64,000 nt of DNA from Kalaharituber pfeilii (lineage: Eukaryota > Ascomycota > Pezizomycetes > Pezizales > Pezizaceae): contig WHUZ01000005.1 of the NCBI GenBank assembly GCA_015179045.1, forward strand, positions 1,426,001 to 1,490,000. The letters run 5' to 3'. This document shows, one piece after another, positions 22,919 through 33,198 of this stretch. Position 1 is the stretch's first letter. The number at the start of each line of letters is the position of its first letter. The notes under the pieces were generated by a model, which made no database searches, was not told the origin of the DNA, and worked only from the letters and a program-made list of their open reading frames with translations. A program made the position numbers and the translations under genes.

Positions 22919-25791
22919 ATGAATACAGGAATCAGAAACACGATATTTACTTGGTTCACGTATATTCTATTAGTTCTTTATTACTTTTTAGTGGACTACA
23001 GAGTGCTAGCTCTATCAATCCCGATAACAACTGCTCCACCGTTCATATTCTCGCAGGACCATGCAACGCTTTAACTTTTCATCCCTGCGTATGCTGACAT
23101 AAGTCACAAAAAAGAGAACGCCGAACTGTTGGAGGTATCGTTAGATGCAGATATATTTGTTGGACAGAATCAAAAATCTGGAGAGCATCAGCGCATTGCA
23201 TACAGCAAGTGCTCGCCGTCAATTCCATCACAGATCAAATTGTGGTCCCTCTCGTGTTACCCTTAGCGGTAACTGGCAAGCTTACTTTCCTAATTGGGAA
23301 GTCGGGATGCGGGGATGGTTTAGGTCCACAAGCTGCAATATGGAAGTACAACCCACAACATTCAGAGGCAAGAAAGCAAACATTGATGCCAGTGATGATG
23401 AATGGATACAAAAAACTACTGGCACATTGCCAGGAATCGGGTATTGGAGTGGGTCGTTTACCTCAGCTTCACCGAATGTGGGCACAAATATATATCTATT
23501 TGGGGGAATGTGCTTCCCAGCAGTACATGCGGTCCTCAGCACTAGCAATGATATTATCCAAGACATGGAATACTCGAAAACACTCTTCATTACAACTCCT
23601 AGTCTCAGCCCCACTAGAAAATCCCACAGAGGCTGGGTCATCCAATATCTCATGCTGGGTTCACAGTTACGTCGCTTGCTGAATCTTCTACCTCATTCCA
23701 AAGGCATCTCTTCATAGGCGGCCACACGTCGAATAGTCTTGTCGGCTTGAATAAGCTTGTCGTGTTTAGGAGCAAGATAAACGAGAGCATTGAAGGGCAA
23801 TTGGAGGAGTGGGAATATATATCAGTGGCACACACCACAGGAACTGGGGTTACGAGAGTGGACCCTCGCTCGGGGCATGCGCCACTACTTTCACCCGACA
23901 GAAGGAAGATATTCTTATTCGGAGGTTGGACTGGTGGCCTACAAGGAGGGGGGATGGAGGTCCCATATCCGGAGGTTGCAATACTTGCTACGGATTCCAG
24001 TGCACCGGACAAATAGGTTTGGAAGGATGGAAAAGAGACCTCTTTTGGGCAAAATGCTCCACAGGGAATCTTCGGACATGCTATCGCTTTTCTAGACTAT
24101 GAGGTCATTATTATTGCCGGTGGATATCAATTTACCAATGGAAGCTCAATTTACGTGCAAAATAGACAGATATATCTGTATAACGTAACATCTGAGTCTT
24201 GGATCACCACTGATAGCCCAGCGATGAAAAGGACCCACCCGTCACATCTACCATTCCCTATACCAACTCCTACTCCTACTAGCAGCATCGAGGGTGCTGG
24301 CCAAGAGGAAGTTAAGTCTACAAGAGCTCAGTTTCAGAAAACAATGCTTGTTGTGGGTATCATATCCGGAATTGCCATTGCCGGTGTACTCGTGCTCATA
24401 TGGCTAAAACGGAGGTTCAACCAGAAAACTCGGAAAATAGTATCCCGATATCATCCTTGGATGTACGGGATAACAAGAATAGAAGTGGTGCCAGTAAGGG
24501 AGGCAATTCTAGTGCGTTCTCTTTCGGCGGGAACACCAGAAACGGCACATTGTCTCTTGGGAGGCCACTGCCTTCACTGCCACTCTACCATCCTATCCCC
24601 ATGAGTCGAGCAAAGACGAGAAACCTTTCACGGATTCTCGAGGATAGAGAGTATGAATATAGGCTGTTAGGCACGGGGGATAAGTCATTCGCCTTCTGTG
24701 AGCAGAGAAAGTGCATTAAGAGCACTTGAGTCCATCCCACTTGATACAAATCACTCGGAGGACCTGTCATCTGGAGGCCATGATCGTGGCATATCTCGTA
24801 GCAGTACCAGAACCCTAGAGGAGTGGAATAAGCTTATCAGGAATGGATGGACAAATATGGACTCCGTGAGGAGATTGCCTGGGAGAAGCAGTACCAGCAA
24901 TGATGGACTTTTGCGCCCTTTTTCAAGAACAGGAAAGGGGCTAATTGATGGGGGTGTACCTGAGTCGGATGGAAATATGAACGGCCAGCAACATAGTGAG
25001 AATTCCGACCAGGAAACTGCACTCAAAAGAGGCACGTCTTGTTCCACAGCTGTATTCAAGGGCTCCGGTGCCTCCAGGTTTATAACTCGAATTGCTTCGT
25101 ACTTCACCCACCAGAGAGTCTTGCCAACCATTGAATTGTCAAATTCAGCTGGGGAATACAGAACGCGGTTCGAGGATGTCAATGCTTTTTCTTTTGCGCC
25201 TGTCGAACCAGATCCTGCTCATCCTAGCTTTTCAAGTGCGCTTACACCTTACACCTTTTCTCTTGTGCCGCCAGCCCCAGCTGCACACATCCGGAGCCAG
25301 AAATCTGCCTCTAGCGGAATTCACCCTGGTGGTGTGGGACACAGACAAGCCACCCATAACGTTAGTCCCCGTAACCCAACCAAACAATAAAACACCCTCG
25401 AAAGTTAGTCTATAGTCCTTCCACCTACACTCAGACCTCACACGCCTCTTCCTCCAACACTTCCTCCTCCGGTGCCTCCAATAATTCCACCATTATGTCT
25501 CTCTTGCAACTCTATGGCAACCCAGAGTCCACTGTGACTAGTTCTAGGTCCGGGAGTGATTCTAGTGGTGCGAAGACAGTGTATATTAGTGCAAATGCGA
25601 CCGATATACACCACTTTCGCAGAGATCCTACAAGGTCAGGAGCACATATTGGCGCGTTGACGGGCGATTCAGCATCTTTCACACGGCTGACGGAGAGAAA
25701 GGTAATTGGGCCGAGGGCGCTATCAATAGGATTTGCAAGAATGAAAAAGGCCGAGGTTGAGGGAATGGAGTGGAATGTTGATGGTAGATAG
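22919..25791 (+). pseudogene. Decayed kelch-repeat membrane protein
   Basis: A possible signal-anchor start at 22919 (MNTGIRNTIFTW) soon meets a stop. Kelch-like pieces occur in shifting frames: TNIYLFGGMCF near 23490, then VDPRSGHAPLLSPDRRKIF and LFGGWTGGLQ near 23870-23930. A last propeller piece RQIYLYNVTSESWITT lies near 24170. A clear transmembrane segment follows at about 24345-24405 (MLVVGIISGIAIAGVLVLIW) with a basic stop-transfer RRF. The cytoplasmic tail is broken over frames at 24605, 24698-25390 and 25495-25791. The arrangement (signal, kelch beta-propeller, one membrane pass, long Ser/Pro-rich tail) is that of fungal kelch surface proteins. At least five frame changes or stops make this a probable pseudogene. 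Confidence 0.75.
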
Positions 25792-26317
25792 CAATAAATG
25801 TGAAGAGGGAGAGCGGATATTCGGTTAGTCTGGTTGGAGATTGGCGGATATTACGGGTTTTAGATTAGTAGTGAAGATGAATTTAAGCGTTTTTTGTTTT
25901 TTTTTCCTCCTCCTGCGAAATTAAGAACTCAAGTTAGAGGAAAAATCCAGCACAGGAATATATGTACGGAATTGCAGGGGGACGCTGGGGTTGGAATTGG
26001 TTTGGAAATGGGGCCTACGATTGAGTTGATGGGAGGATTCCTCGGCTTGTGACGGATAGTTGTTTGCCACTCAAGGGATTTGAGCCTTTCCTGCTATTCT
26101 CTTGCTTATGTATGAGGTAGTGATAGTACCATGATTTGACAAATGTATGTATTCTATGTAGTAGCAGGAGACTGGTCGAGTGGAGACACCCCTGTTACCC
26201 TGACTATCCAATATCTTGGCGCATCCAGGAACAGTTTTCTAAAAAGGTTGAGCTTCCTCCACCAAATGCTAAATCTGATCCCAGAAACTTAAATGCTCAC
26301 TAAACCACGCTTCCCCA
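25792..26317. other. Intergenic region upstream of AIM22
   Basis: Contains the AIM22 promoter. Nothing else was recognised. Confidence 0.5.
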
Positions 26318-27871
26318 ATGTCACCCTCCCGAGGCCCTCCCAGTCTCTTGCGTCCACATCTCCACCTCGTGGTACAAAAGTACAACCTCCTCCGTCCACC
26401 ACCAGACCCGCACTTCCGGCGCTTCATATGCACGAAGTACCCCACCTCCGCACTCGCCTCGCTCCGCAATGCCCATCCTACCAATTGGACCCTTTCCACC
26501 TTACTCCCCGCAACCAATTCAGTTTCCGATACCGCCTCCTCTGTGACGAACTCCAGACCTGACACCCCAAACTTACAACTTTACATTTCGACCTCGACAA
26601 ACCCGTACTTCAACCTCGCCCTTGAACACCAAATCTTCACGTCCCTCGCCAACCTCGCTAAAGCCCGCGAAAAGCATGCCTCTGCCCGGCGGAGCGGGAA
26701 TAACAATGAGAAAGAAAAAAGAGACAGACGGAGAGACGACAACCCACGCGCGGCGGTATTTTACATAAACTCTCCCTGCGTCGTTATCGGCCGGAACCAG
26801 AACCCTTGGGTCGAGGTCAACGTGCCGCTTCTGCATTCTCCGCCCTTGTCACCGCTCCCCGCCACACCAACCGGAGCCAGTGGGGGGGAGGCGAATACCA
26901 AGATCCCGGTCCTGAGACGCTGCAGCGGCGGCGGGACGGTATTCCATGATTTAGGTAATCTGAATTGGTCCTTTATCGTTCCGGTGCCGCCGCCGTTCAC
27001 ACGTGACACGCATGCGGAGATGGTTGTACAGGCGCTTCTTGGGCTCAAGTGCGCTGGAGTGCGGGTGAATGGGAGGCATGATATTATCCAGGCCCAGATT
27101 AGGCGCCGGACGCCCCTAAATGGGGGTGAGAGGAATCAGGAGCTACTTGGGGAAATCCAAGGACAGCTGGAGGGGGAGGTGGAGTTTAAAATCTCGGGTT
27201 CAGCGTATAAGCTCACGCGGACGACGGCGCTGCACCACGGGACGTTGCTGCTGAGCGCGGCGTTGGATGAGGGAAAGAGGTGGATAAGGAGCACGGCGAG
27301 AGAATGGATTAGGGGCCGGGGGGTCGGTAGTGTGAGAAGCCCGGTTGCAAATTTAGTTGGCGAGGTAGGGAGCGTGGGGGAGGTCGTGGAGAGGATTGGG
27401 GAAATGTGGGGAGGTGGAGAGAGCGTGGCGTGGTGTTTTGTGGATGAGGAGGATAGTGCAAAGGTGCAGGAGGTGAAGGAGGGAATGGAGGAGCTTCATA
27501 GGGAAGAATGGAGGTGGGGACAGACGCCGAGGTTTACTTTTGCGGTTCCGGTGGTGAACAAGGTGGTGAAGGAGAATGCGACGGAGCCGTTGCCGCCGGG
27601 AATACATGTTGTGGCTGATAGAGGGGTGATTACAGAAGTAGAATTTAATTGTAGTGAGGGGGGTAGGGAGAGTGAGATGATGCCGGGGTGGTTGGATATA
27701 GGGAGGCTGAGGGAGGGGTTGGTGGGGAAAAGGTTTGACGGGGCGATTGTCGGGAAAGGGATTAGAGATATTGCGGGGGCAGGGGGTGCGGTGAAGGAAG
27801 GAGAGGATTTGGCGAGGTGGGTTAAGGCAGTGGTGGGGAGCGTGGAGGAGTGGAATAATGGCAGGTCATGA
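26318..27871 (+). CDS. AIM22: Putative lipoate-protein ligase A (Aim22 type), mitochondrial
   Basis: An intronless frame of 517 residues. It belongs to the LplA/BPL family that attaches lipoate to, or transfers it between, mitochondrial E2 and H-protein subunits. Signatures are YFNLALEHQIF near residue 98, VVIGRNQNPWVEVN near 155, RRCSGGGTVFHDLGNLNWSF near 204-223, NGRHDII near 250, and KISGSAYKLTRTTALHHGTL near 292. The basic, Ser/Pro/Arg-rich N-terminus fits a mitochondrial targeting sequence. A loop of about 30 residues between the RHD and KISG motifs and a Lys/Arg/Glu-rich insert near residue 125 make it longer than bacterial LplA. The ATG at 26318 gives the longest conserved frame. Confidence 0.92.
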   Translation: MSPSRGPPSLLRPHLHLVVQKYNLLRPPPDPHFRRFICTKYPTSALASLRNAHPTNWTLSTLLPATNSVSDTASSVTNSRPDTPNLQLYISTSTNPYFNLALEHQIFTSLANLAKAREKHASARRSGNNNEKEKRDRRRDDNPRAAVFYINSPCVVIGRNQNPWVEVNVPLLHSPPLSPLPATPTGASGGEANTKIPVLRRCSGGGTVFHDLGNLNWSFIVPVPPPFTRDTHAEMVVQALLGLKCAGVRVNGRHDIIQAQIRRRTPLNGGERNQELLGEIQGQLEGEVEFKISGSAYKLTRTTALHHGTLLLSAALDEGKRWIRSTAREWIRGRGVGSVRSPVANLVGEVGSVGEVVERIGEMWGGGESVAWCFVDEEDSAKVQEVKEGMEELHREEWRWGQTPRFTFAVPVVNKVVKENATEPLPPGIHVVADRGVITEVEFNCSEGGRESEMMPGWLDIGRLREGLVGKRFDGAIVGKGIRDIAGAGGAVKEGEDLARWVKAVVGSVEEWNNGRS

Positions 27872-28206
27872 GGAAAGGTCGAGCAGGAAGGTAAGGGGTA
27901 AAGATCGATAAGCGTATTGTAAGTTAGATGTAGTGTCTAGTATATAGAGTCTGGCGTTGTGGATTTTTTTCAAGAAAAATAATATACCACATTAGGGATG
28001 TAAATTCCTAGTTTGAGAGAAATCTCGGGGGTAGTATTAGTACAGTACTTGTAAACATACATCGTACAGATCATCCATTAAGCAAAAAAGACACCCTTAG
28101 AACGCCGACCCACTAAACAAAGTTATACCCCACAAACATATAGACCGTTTGCAACTTGGGACTCATACAACTTCCCCCCTCTCCTCTCCCTTTCCAAAGG
28201 CCACCG
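27872..28206. other. Intergenic region between AIM22 and FTA4
   Basis: Convergent 3' ends; no other feature seen. Confidence 0.5.
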
Positions 28207-29090
28207 TTAAATCTCTCCCACCAACCTCCTCAACATCTCCCCCACCTCCGTATTCCCATCCCCGCCTCCTTCCATCACCATATCCCCCCTTTCACCCTCC
28301 CCTTCCCCTTCCTCCTCCAATTCCCCTTTTGCCTTCACCAATCCCCCAGCAGCCGCCCTTTCAATCAACACACTCAATCTCAAACACAGCTTCCGCATCC
28401 TCTCCATCTCTACATCAAGCTCAGACCCCTTCGTGATCAAATTCGGCTGCACCGTTTCCTGGGGCCGCGAGAACGGTTTCAGGGATTCGTGGAGGGACAG
28501 ATAGTACTGGTGACGGCGGCGCTGGGCTTGCAGGGTAGTTGAAGCCTGCTGGAGGCGTGAGAGGAGCGACTTGTAGCGTTCCAGGTCCTCCGGGGCGCCG
28601 GGGCCGGGGAAGGAGTCGGGGAGGAGTTCAATGATGCTAAGGGCCCCCAAAGCATGTTAGCAACCGTAAGCTTCTAAAGATAAGCACAACTCCAAAATAC
28701 ATACTCCACATCCGCCAAATCAGCCCCCCTCCGTAGAGCCTCCATCCCCGCGCCTTTCTCCACTGCCGCTGCACTAGCCCCCGCCTCGTCCATGCTTGCC
28801 CTATACAGCGTCTCAATCTGCTCCGCGACTCCCCTGCAGGCCTGCGCGCTGTACACGGCCCTGTTATGCTTCCTAGCCACCAGGTTCAGCTTACTCAGTA
28901 CCATTTCCACCACTTTTGGTCCCAAGTCACCGTCCTTGGACGCAGGAAACTCATCTTGCCAGTTGGCCGGTGGCCGGAGCTCGGTGTTGAGCAGGCGAAT
29001 TTGGGAGTCAAGGAAAGTCTTTTTAAGGTGGAAGGTGGATGGGGTTGCGGGAGGATGCGGGAGTTGGGGGGGTGGGGGGGGGTTGGTCAT
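28207..29090 (-). CDS. FTA4: Kinetochore Sim4/CCAN complex subunit Fta4 (CENP-U-like)
   Basis: Exons 29090-28705 and 28636-28207 join in phase to 271 residues. The N-terminal block reads LKKTFLDSQIRLLNTELRPP, followed by SKLNLVARKHNRAVYSAQA and VAEQIETLYRAS. Exon 2 contains LLPDSFPGP, a coiled coil around residues 150-190, and the diagnostic ETVQPNLITKGSELDVEMER. The acidic tail is low complexity. Fungal Fta4 is an inner-kinetochore protein at centromeres. Family sequences diverge fast, but the order and spacing of the blocks are characteristic. Confidence 0.87.
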
Positions 29091-29474
29091 GATGGGTTCG
29101 GTTATTAATTCGTTACAGAGTAAGTTGATTCATTGATTGAGTCGACAGGTTCAAGGAATTGGAGAAAAGTATAGACGTAGTCTGATGCTTGAGTAGATGC
29201 CAGTGGGTGATGGGATGTTGTTCGGTAGCGCTGGCATCGGGATGGTTGGCAGGGCGACGCGTTTGCGCGCGTGCCAAGATTTACAAGCTAATGAGTTTCA
29301 CTTCCAGCACTTTACCACAAACGTTCGTGATGCACGTGGATTAATCTTTCAATTATTGAAAATTCATAAAAGAAAGAGAAAAAAAAAAAAAAAAAAAAAA
29401 AATGCTCCTGATCTATAGTACAAGAACTAGATATTATCCTAATAAGAGAAAATAAATCTATAATCATGCACCTT
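29091..29474. other. Intergenic region between FTA4 and the cyclin gene
   Basis: Holds the FTA4 promoter and a poly-A tract of about 21 bases near 29380-29401. No gene was recognised. Confidence 0.5.
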
Positions 29475-30587
29475 CTATTCCTCCGCCCTCCTTCTACTCT
29501 CCAACTCCCTCTCCACCCCCTCCGCACTTCCGTCCTCCTCATTCACCGCAAGTAAAGCTCCCCAACTCCCCCTCCACTTCTCCACCTCATGCACAACCCA
29601 ATCCCCCACTGCCTTCAGACACACCACCAAGAATCCCAGCTCCTCCCTCTCCACGTCAAATACCTCCCACCATCCTCCTTCCCCTCCTCCTCCAGGTACA
29701 ACACTAGCGTCTGGCATCTTCACCCCACAATCCCGCGCAGCAAGATATATCGCTGCTACCGCAAGCGCATTTGGCTGATGCGTTACGTACAATAAGCTGG
29801 GAGAGAGTAGCGCGTCGGTAAGGTACCCAAACGTCACTTTCACTATTCTCCGGTTCGACTTGAGCGCATCGAGGGCTTGGAGGTAGTTAATCGCGAGAGT
29901 GTACGGCAGCGAGACATGTGTCTGGAAGGCAATGGCTCTGAGAATGTGGGTCTCGAGGTTGAGAAGTAGCGTCCGGTGAGCAAAGTATGTTGATTCAGGG
30001 ACGTAATAGGACTCTGGGTCGGACTTTTGCGCTGGGTCGCTGTCGGAAGGGGATGGGGGGGAAATGGGACATGGTGTCGGGACGGTAAGGATGTATTTGA
30101 GGACGTTAAGGATGTCGCGGGGCTTCCGGGGCTGTTCAGTGAGCTTGGAGGAGAGGAAGAGAGCTGCGGAGGCGGTAGACTGAAGGAGACCCAGTATTAG
30201 CACGGACACTACGCGAAAAGCGGGGAGAGGGCAAGTAGTAGGCCTACGTACCCTAATGGGGTGCTCCCGCATAGAGCATATCAGGTAGAACCGCTGGAAC
30301 AGCACAATTGCCGTAGCTATCGTCGTCTGAGGGCTGGTCAAGAGTGGACATCAATTAGAGCTGAATCCCTTTATAAATTATCACCCTCGAATTCCTGGAG
30401 CCATCTGCTCATTCAATACCGAGAGGCAGCATACTCACAGCCGAAGCAGAATGCCCGCGCTCTGAATCAACGCACACCCAGCGAAGCGCAACGACGCCTC
30501 CAGATCCTGGGGTACTCCATCCGATTGCGACGGGGAGACAGCAAGCTGAAGGGGTGTCGCAAGCGGGTTCGCAAGTAACGAGCCCAT
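29475..30587 (-). CDS. Cyclin L-type transcriptional cyclin
   Basis: Exons 30587-30439, 30333-30252 and 30179-29475 join in phase to 311 residues. The cyclin box is clear: PQDLEASLRFAGCALIQSAG near residue 28, LLRLPQTTIATAIVLFQRFY near 48, and STASAALFLSSKLTEQPRKP near 78. RDILNVLKYIL follows, and a second cyclin fold holds HPNALAVAAIYLAARDCGVK near residue 225 (the window reads HQPNALAV). This pattern (ALIQxAGILLxLPQ, LASK-EExPRxxRD-NV) is that of cyclin L, which partners CDK11-like kinases in transcription and splicing. A Bur2/Ctk2-like role is possible. The tail is Glu/Arg-rich. It is divergent from SGT1, with 291 bp between the start codons. Confidence 0.85.
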
Positions 30588-30878
30588 TTGGGGGGGAGGG
30601 ATTTGCGCTTATGTTGTAGGGAGCAGCGCGGTGCAGCGTGGGCAGGGCAGCGTTGCAGGCGGAAGGTTCTCGCAGGCGCCTGGGGGGGGGGGGGGGGCTT
30701 GGCGCAGCGTTGTCTCTGCGGCCTCTACCATCCCACATCCCCCATCCCATATCCCACCTTCCGACGCTGCCGTCGTAGCACGCACACAGAGGAACGATAC
30801 CCCGAGCAGCAGACCCGCTCAACCTATTTGCTGGCGACACTCAAGGCCGCTCTAAATACTCCCTCATCCGCAAGCAAA
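30588..30878. promoter_or_regulatory. Bidirectional promoter region between cyclin L and SGT1
   Basis: 291 bp between divergent start codons. It contains an uninterrupted G run of about 16 at 30680-30699 and is otherwise GC-rich. An open frame in phase with SGT1 extends upstream from 30588, but the peptide is unlike Sgt1. Confidence 0.55.
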
Positions 30879-32273
30879 ATGGGAGACCCAGCCAAAATCG
30901 CCCACAAGGCCGCGCAGGCCCTCAACGCTCAGGACTATGCAACAGCCATCAAGCTCTACACTGACGCCATCCATATCCATCCAACGGCCCCAGACTACTA
31001 TATCAAACGCTCCACCGCATACCAACGGTCCGCGCAGTACGAGCAAGCCCTTGTTGATGCCGAACTTGCAGTCAAACTTGCCCACGACCGCTGCAGCCGG
31101 GAGTCCATCGGCCAAGCCCAGCTCAGAAGAGGGATAAGCTGCTACCTTTTGGAAAAGTATGGAGACGCAGGATTCTGCTTTAATCTGGCAAAAAAGAGCT
31201 TGGGGGATAAGGAGAAAAGTGTTGATATGTGGGCGAGTAAGGTCGATTTGGTCTTGAGGGATACTGAAAAGGTGCCTGAGGATGATATAAGACGGGAGGT
31301 TACCATCAAGGAAGTCCCAGATGTTGTGGTGCCGAAGAAACAGGAACCTAGCACTGAAAAGAAGGAGCAGGAGGTGAAGGAGGAGAATAAGGAGGAGAGT
31401 AAGGAAGTAGCTAATCAAACCCCAAAAGCCCCGCCCACCGGAGTGATTACGCCCCGAGAGAAGATTCGAAACGAGTGGTATCAGACTCCTACTCATGTTG
31501 TTTTCACACTCTATGTCAAGGGTGTCCCCAAGGACGAGGCTACTGTTGAGATTGAGCCTACATCTGTAAGTTACTCCGGTAGGATTCCTATATTCAGAAT
31601 CGGAGCTGACATATTCTCCTTAGATCTCCGTCTCGTTTCCATTAACCAATAATACCGAATTCACTCACGACCTAGATCCGCTATTTGCCCCAGTTGACCC
31701 CATCAATTCCAGCTACTCCATCCTTTCCACCAAAATCGAGATTAAACTTGCCAAAGCGAACTCAGGTCAAAAATGGGCCGCCTTAGAAGGCGTCGTTCAA
31801 CCCAAAGGCAAAGAGCCCGAATCCTCTTCCTCTACCAATACCGATACCACTAACACAACCTCCACAACAACAACACCTCCCACTCCAACATCCACCTGTA
31901 ATGCTCCCGCATACCCAACTTCCTCAAAGAAGGGTCCAAAGAACTGGGATAAAGTCGCCAACGAGCTCACAAAGAAGAACCTGAATGATCCCAATGCTCT
32001 GGATGATGACTATGAAGAGGAGGATCCAGTGAATGCGTTCTTCAAAAAATTGTACAAGGATTCTGACCCGGATACGCAGAGGGCAATGATGAAAAGTTAT
32101 ATTGAGAGTAATGGGACGGCGTTGAGTACGAATTGGGCGGAGGTAGGGAAGAAAAAGGTTGAGACTACTCCACCCGGTAAGTTATTCATACTATGAATTG
32201 CAGCCATGTATGTAATGAGGTGTTGCTAACGGTTGGAATAGAGGGCATGGTGGCTAAGAAATGGGATGAGTGA
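30879..32273 (+). CDS. SGT1: Co-chaperone Sgt1 (TPR, CS and SGS domains)
   Basis: Exons 30879-31565, 31624-32176 and 32242-32273 join in phase to 423 residues. Three TPR units occupy about residues 1-115 (KAAQALNAQDYATAIKLYTD, YYIKRSTAYQRSAQYEQAL). A charged Glu/Lys linker follows. The CS domain starts near residue 203 with REKIRNEWYQTPTHVVFTLY and runs to IEIKLAKANSGQKWAALEG. A Ser/Thr-rich linker precedes the SGS domain (KNWDKVANELTKK, DPVNAFFKKLYKDSDPDTQR, MMKSYIESNGTALSTNWAEV). Sgt1 links Hsp90 to SCF ligases and to kinetochore assembly, and in plants to NLR stability. The protein ends EGMVAKKWDE, as expected for the family. Confidence 0.96.
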
Positions 32274-32871
32274 GTTTCATCACTCAACACGCGATTTTCC
32301 TGCCGTTGAGAGAATGAACGGAAATGGCTAGAAAATCAAAGATTTGGGCTTGAGGGAATTGGGTTGATGATGGAACTGGGTTGGCGTACAATGGTGCACT
32401 TGTTTCAGGTTTTCTACTTGCTTTCTGGATATTTCATTCCTTTCTATTACCTTATTTGCAATTGCAACGCAACGAATTCACAGCTTGGCTTCGGAAGATG
32501 CAATAATATTATTCTATGCACTTGAGGCTCAGTACTCTAAGTACCGGGTACATTCTGTGCAGCAAAAATTTGAACACGCAGGGACATCCAAAAAGGTGAT
32601 TATGCAGCTTGATTTGTATTGGTATGCAAACACAGCAATATATGGAGCATAGTCACAAGTTCGTTGTACTATACCTAGCTTCTGGTAGGGTAAGTGAAGT
32701 ACGGCACACAACGGCGGTATGCTAGGACAGCATATGGCGAGACAGAGCATACATAACTTATTATAGTATATATGTACTCTACTTGTACTCGAGGCTAGGG
32801 GTAAGTTCTCAAAAGCGCATACAATGTGACAGGGATAGTTGCTAGGATAGAGTCCACCTGATCGTTATGTA
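32274..32871. other. Intergenic region upstream of the MITE
   Basis: AT-rich; no gene recognised. Confidence 0.45.
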
Positions 32872-33198
32872 CTAGACAGAAAAATAAGTATTTGGACAGG
32901 GGATAATGCATATTATGCCCTATGCGGGTATTTGGCGGAAACTAGCATATTTTCGTATGCTTGGCAGTAAAGAATAGGTGTAAAAGTCCAAATTCATTAT
33001 GTCAGCTGTCCAAATTTCATCACGTCAGCTGTCCAAATACTTTCTTACATAATGAATTTGGACACCCTATCACGAAATATGGACTGTCTTATGGCTATCA
33101 CCAGCCAAGCATACGAAAATATGCTAGTTTCTGCCGAATACTGCATGGCGCATGAATATGCATTTATCCCCTGTCCAAATACTTATTTTTCTGTCTAG
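32872..33198. mobile_element. 327-bp foldback MITE with TA target duplication
   Basis: The element starts CTAGACAGAAAAATAAG and ends with the exact reverse complement. It is flanked by TA on both sides (32870-32871 and 33199-33200). The first 36 or so bases of the arms are perfect, and the inverted repeat then continues with small differences almost to the centre (ACTAGCATATTTTCG on the left, CGAAAATATGCTAGT on the right; ATTCATTATGT facing ACATAATGAAT). It has no coding capacity. The TA duplication points to mobilisation by a Tc1/mariner-like (for example Fot1/Pogo) transposase encoded elsewhere. Confidence 0.93.

Noticed and set aside
23145..23717. 190-codon frame as an intact small gene
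   Set aside because: The kelch-like text at its end continues in other frames downstream. It is better read as part of the decayed kelch gene.
21030..25791. RIP mutation as cause of the decayed genes
   Set aside because: The damage visible by eye is mainly frame shifts and small deletions, and GC content is not sharply lowered. A dinucleotide count would be needed to settle this.
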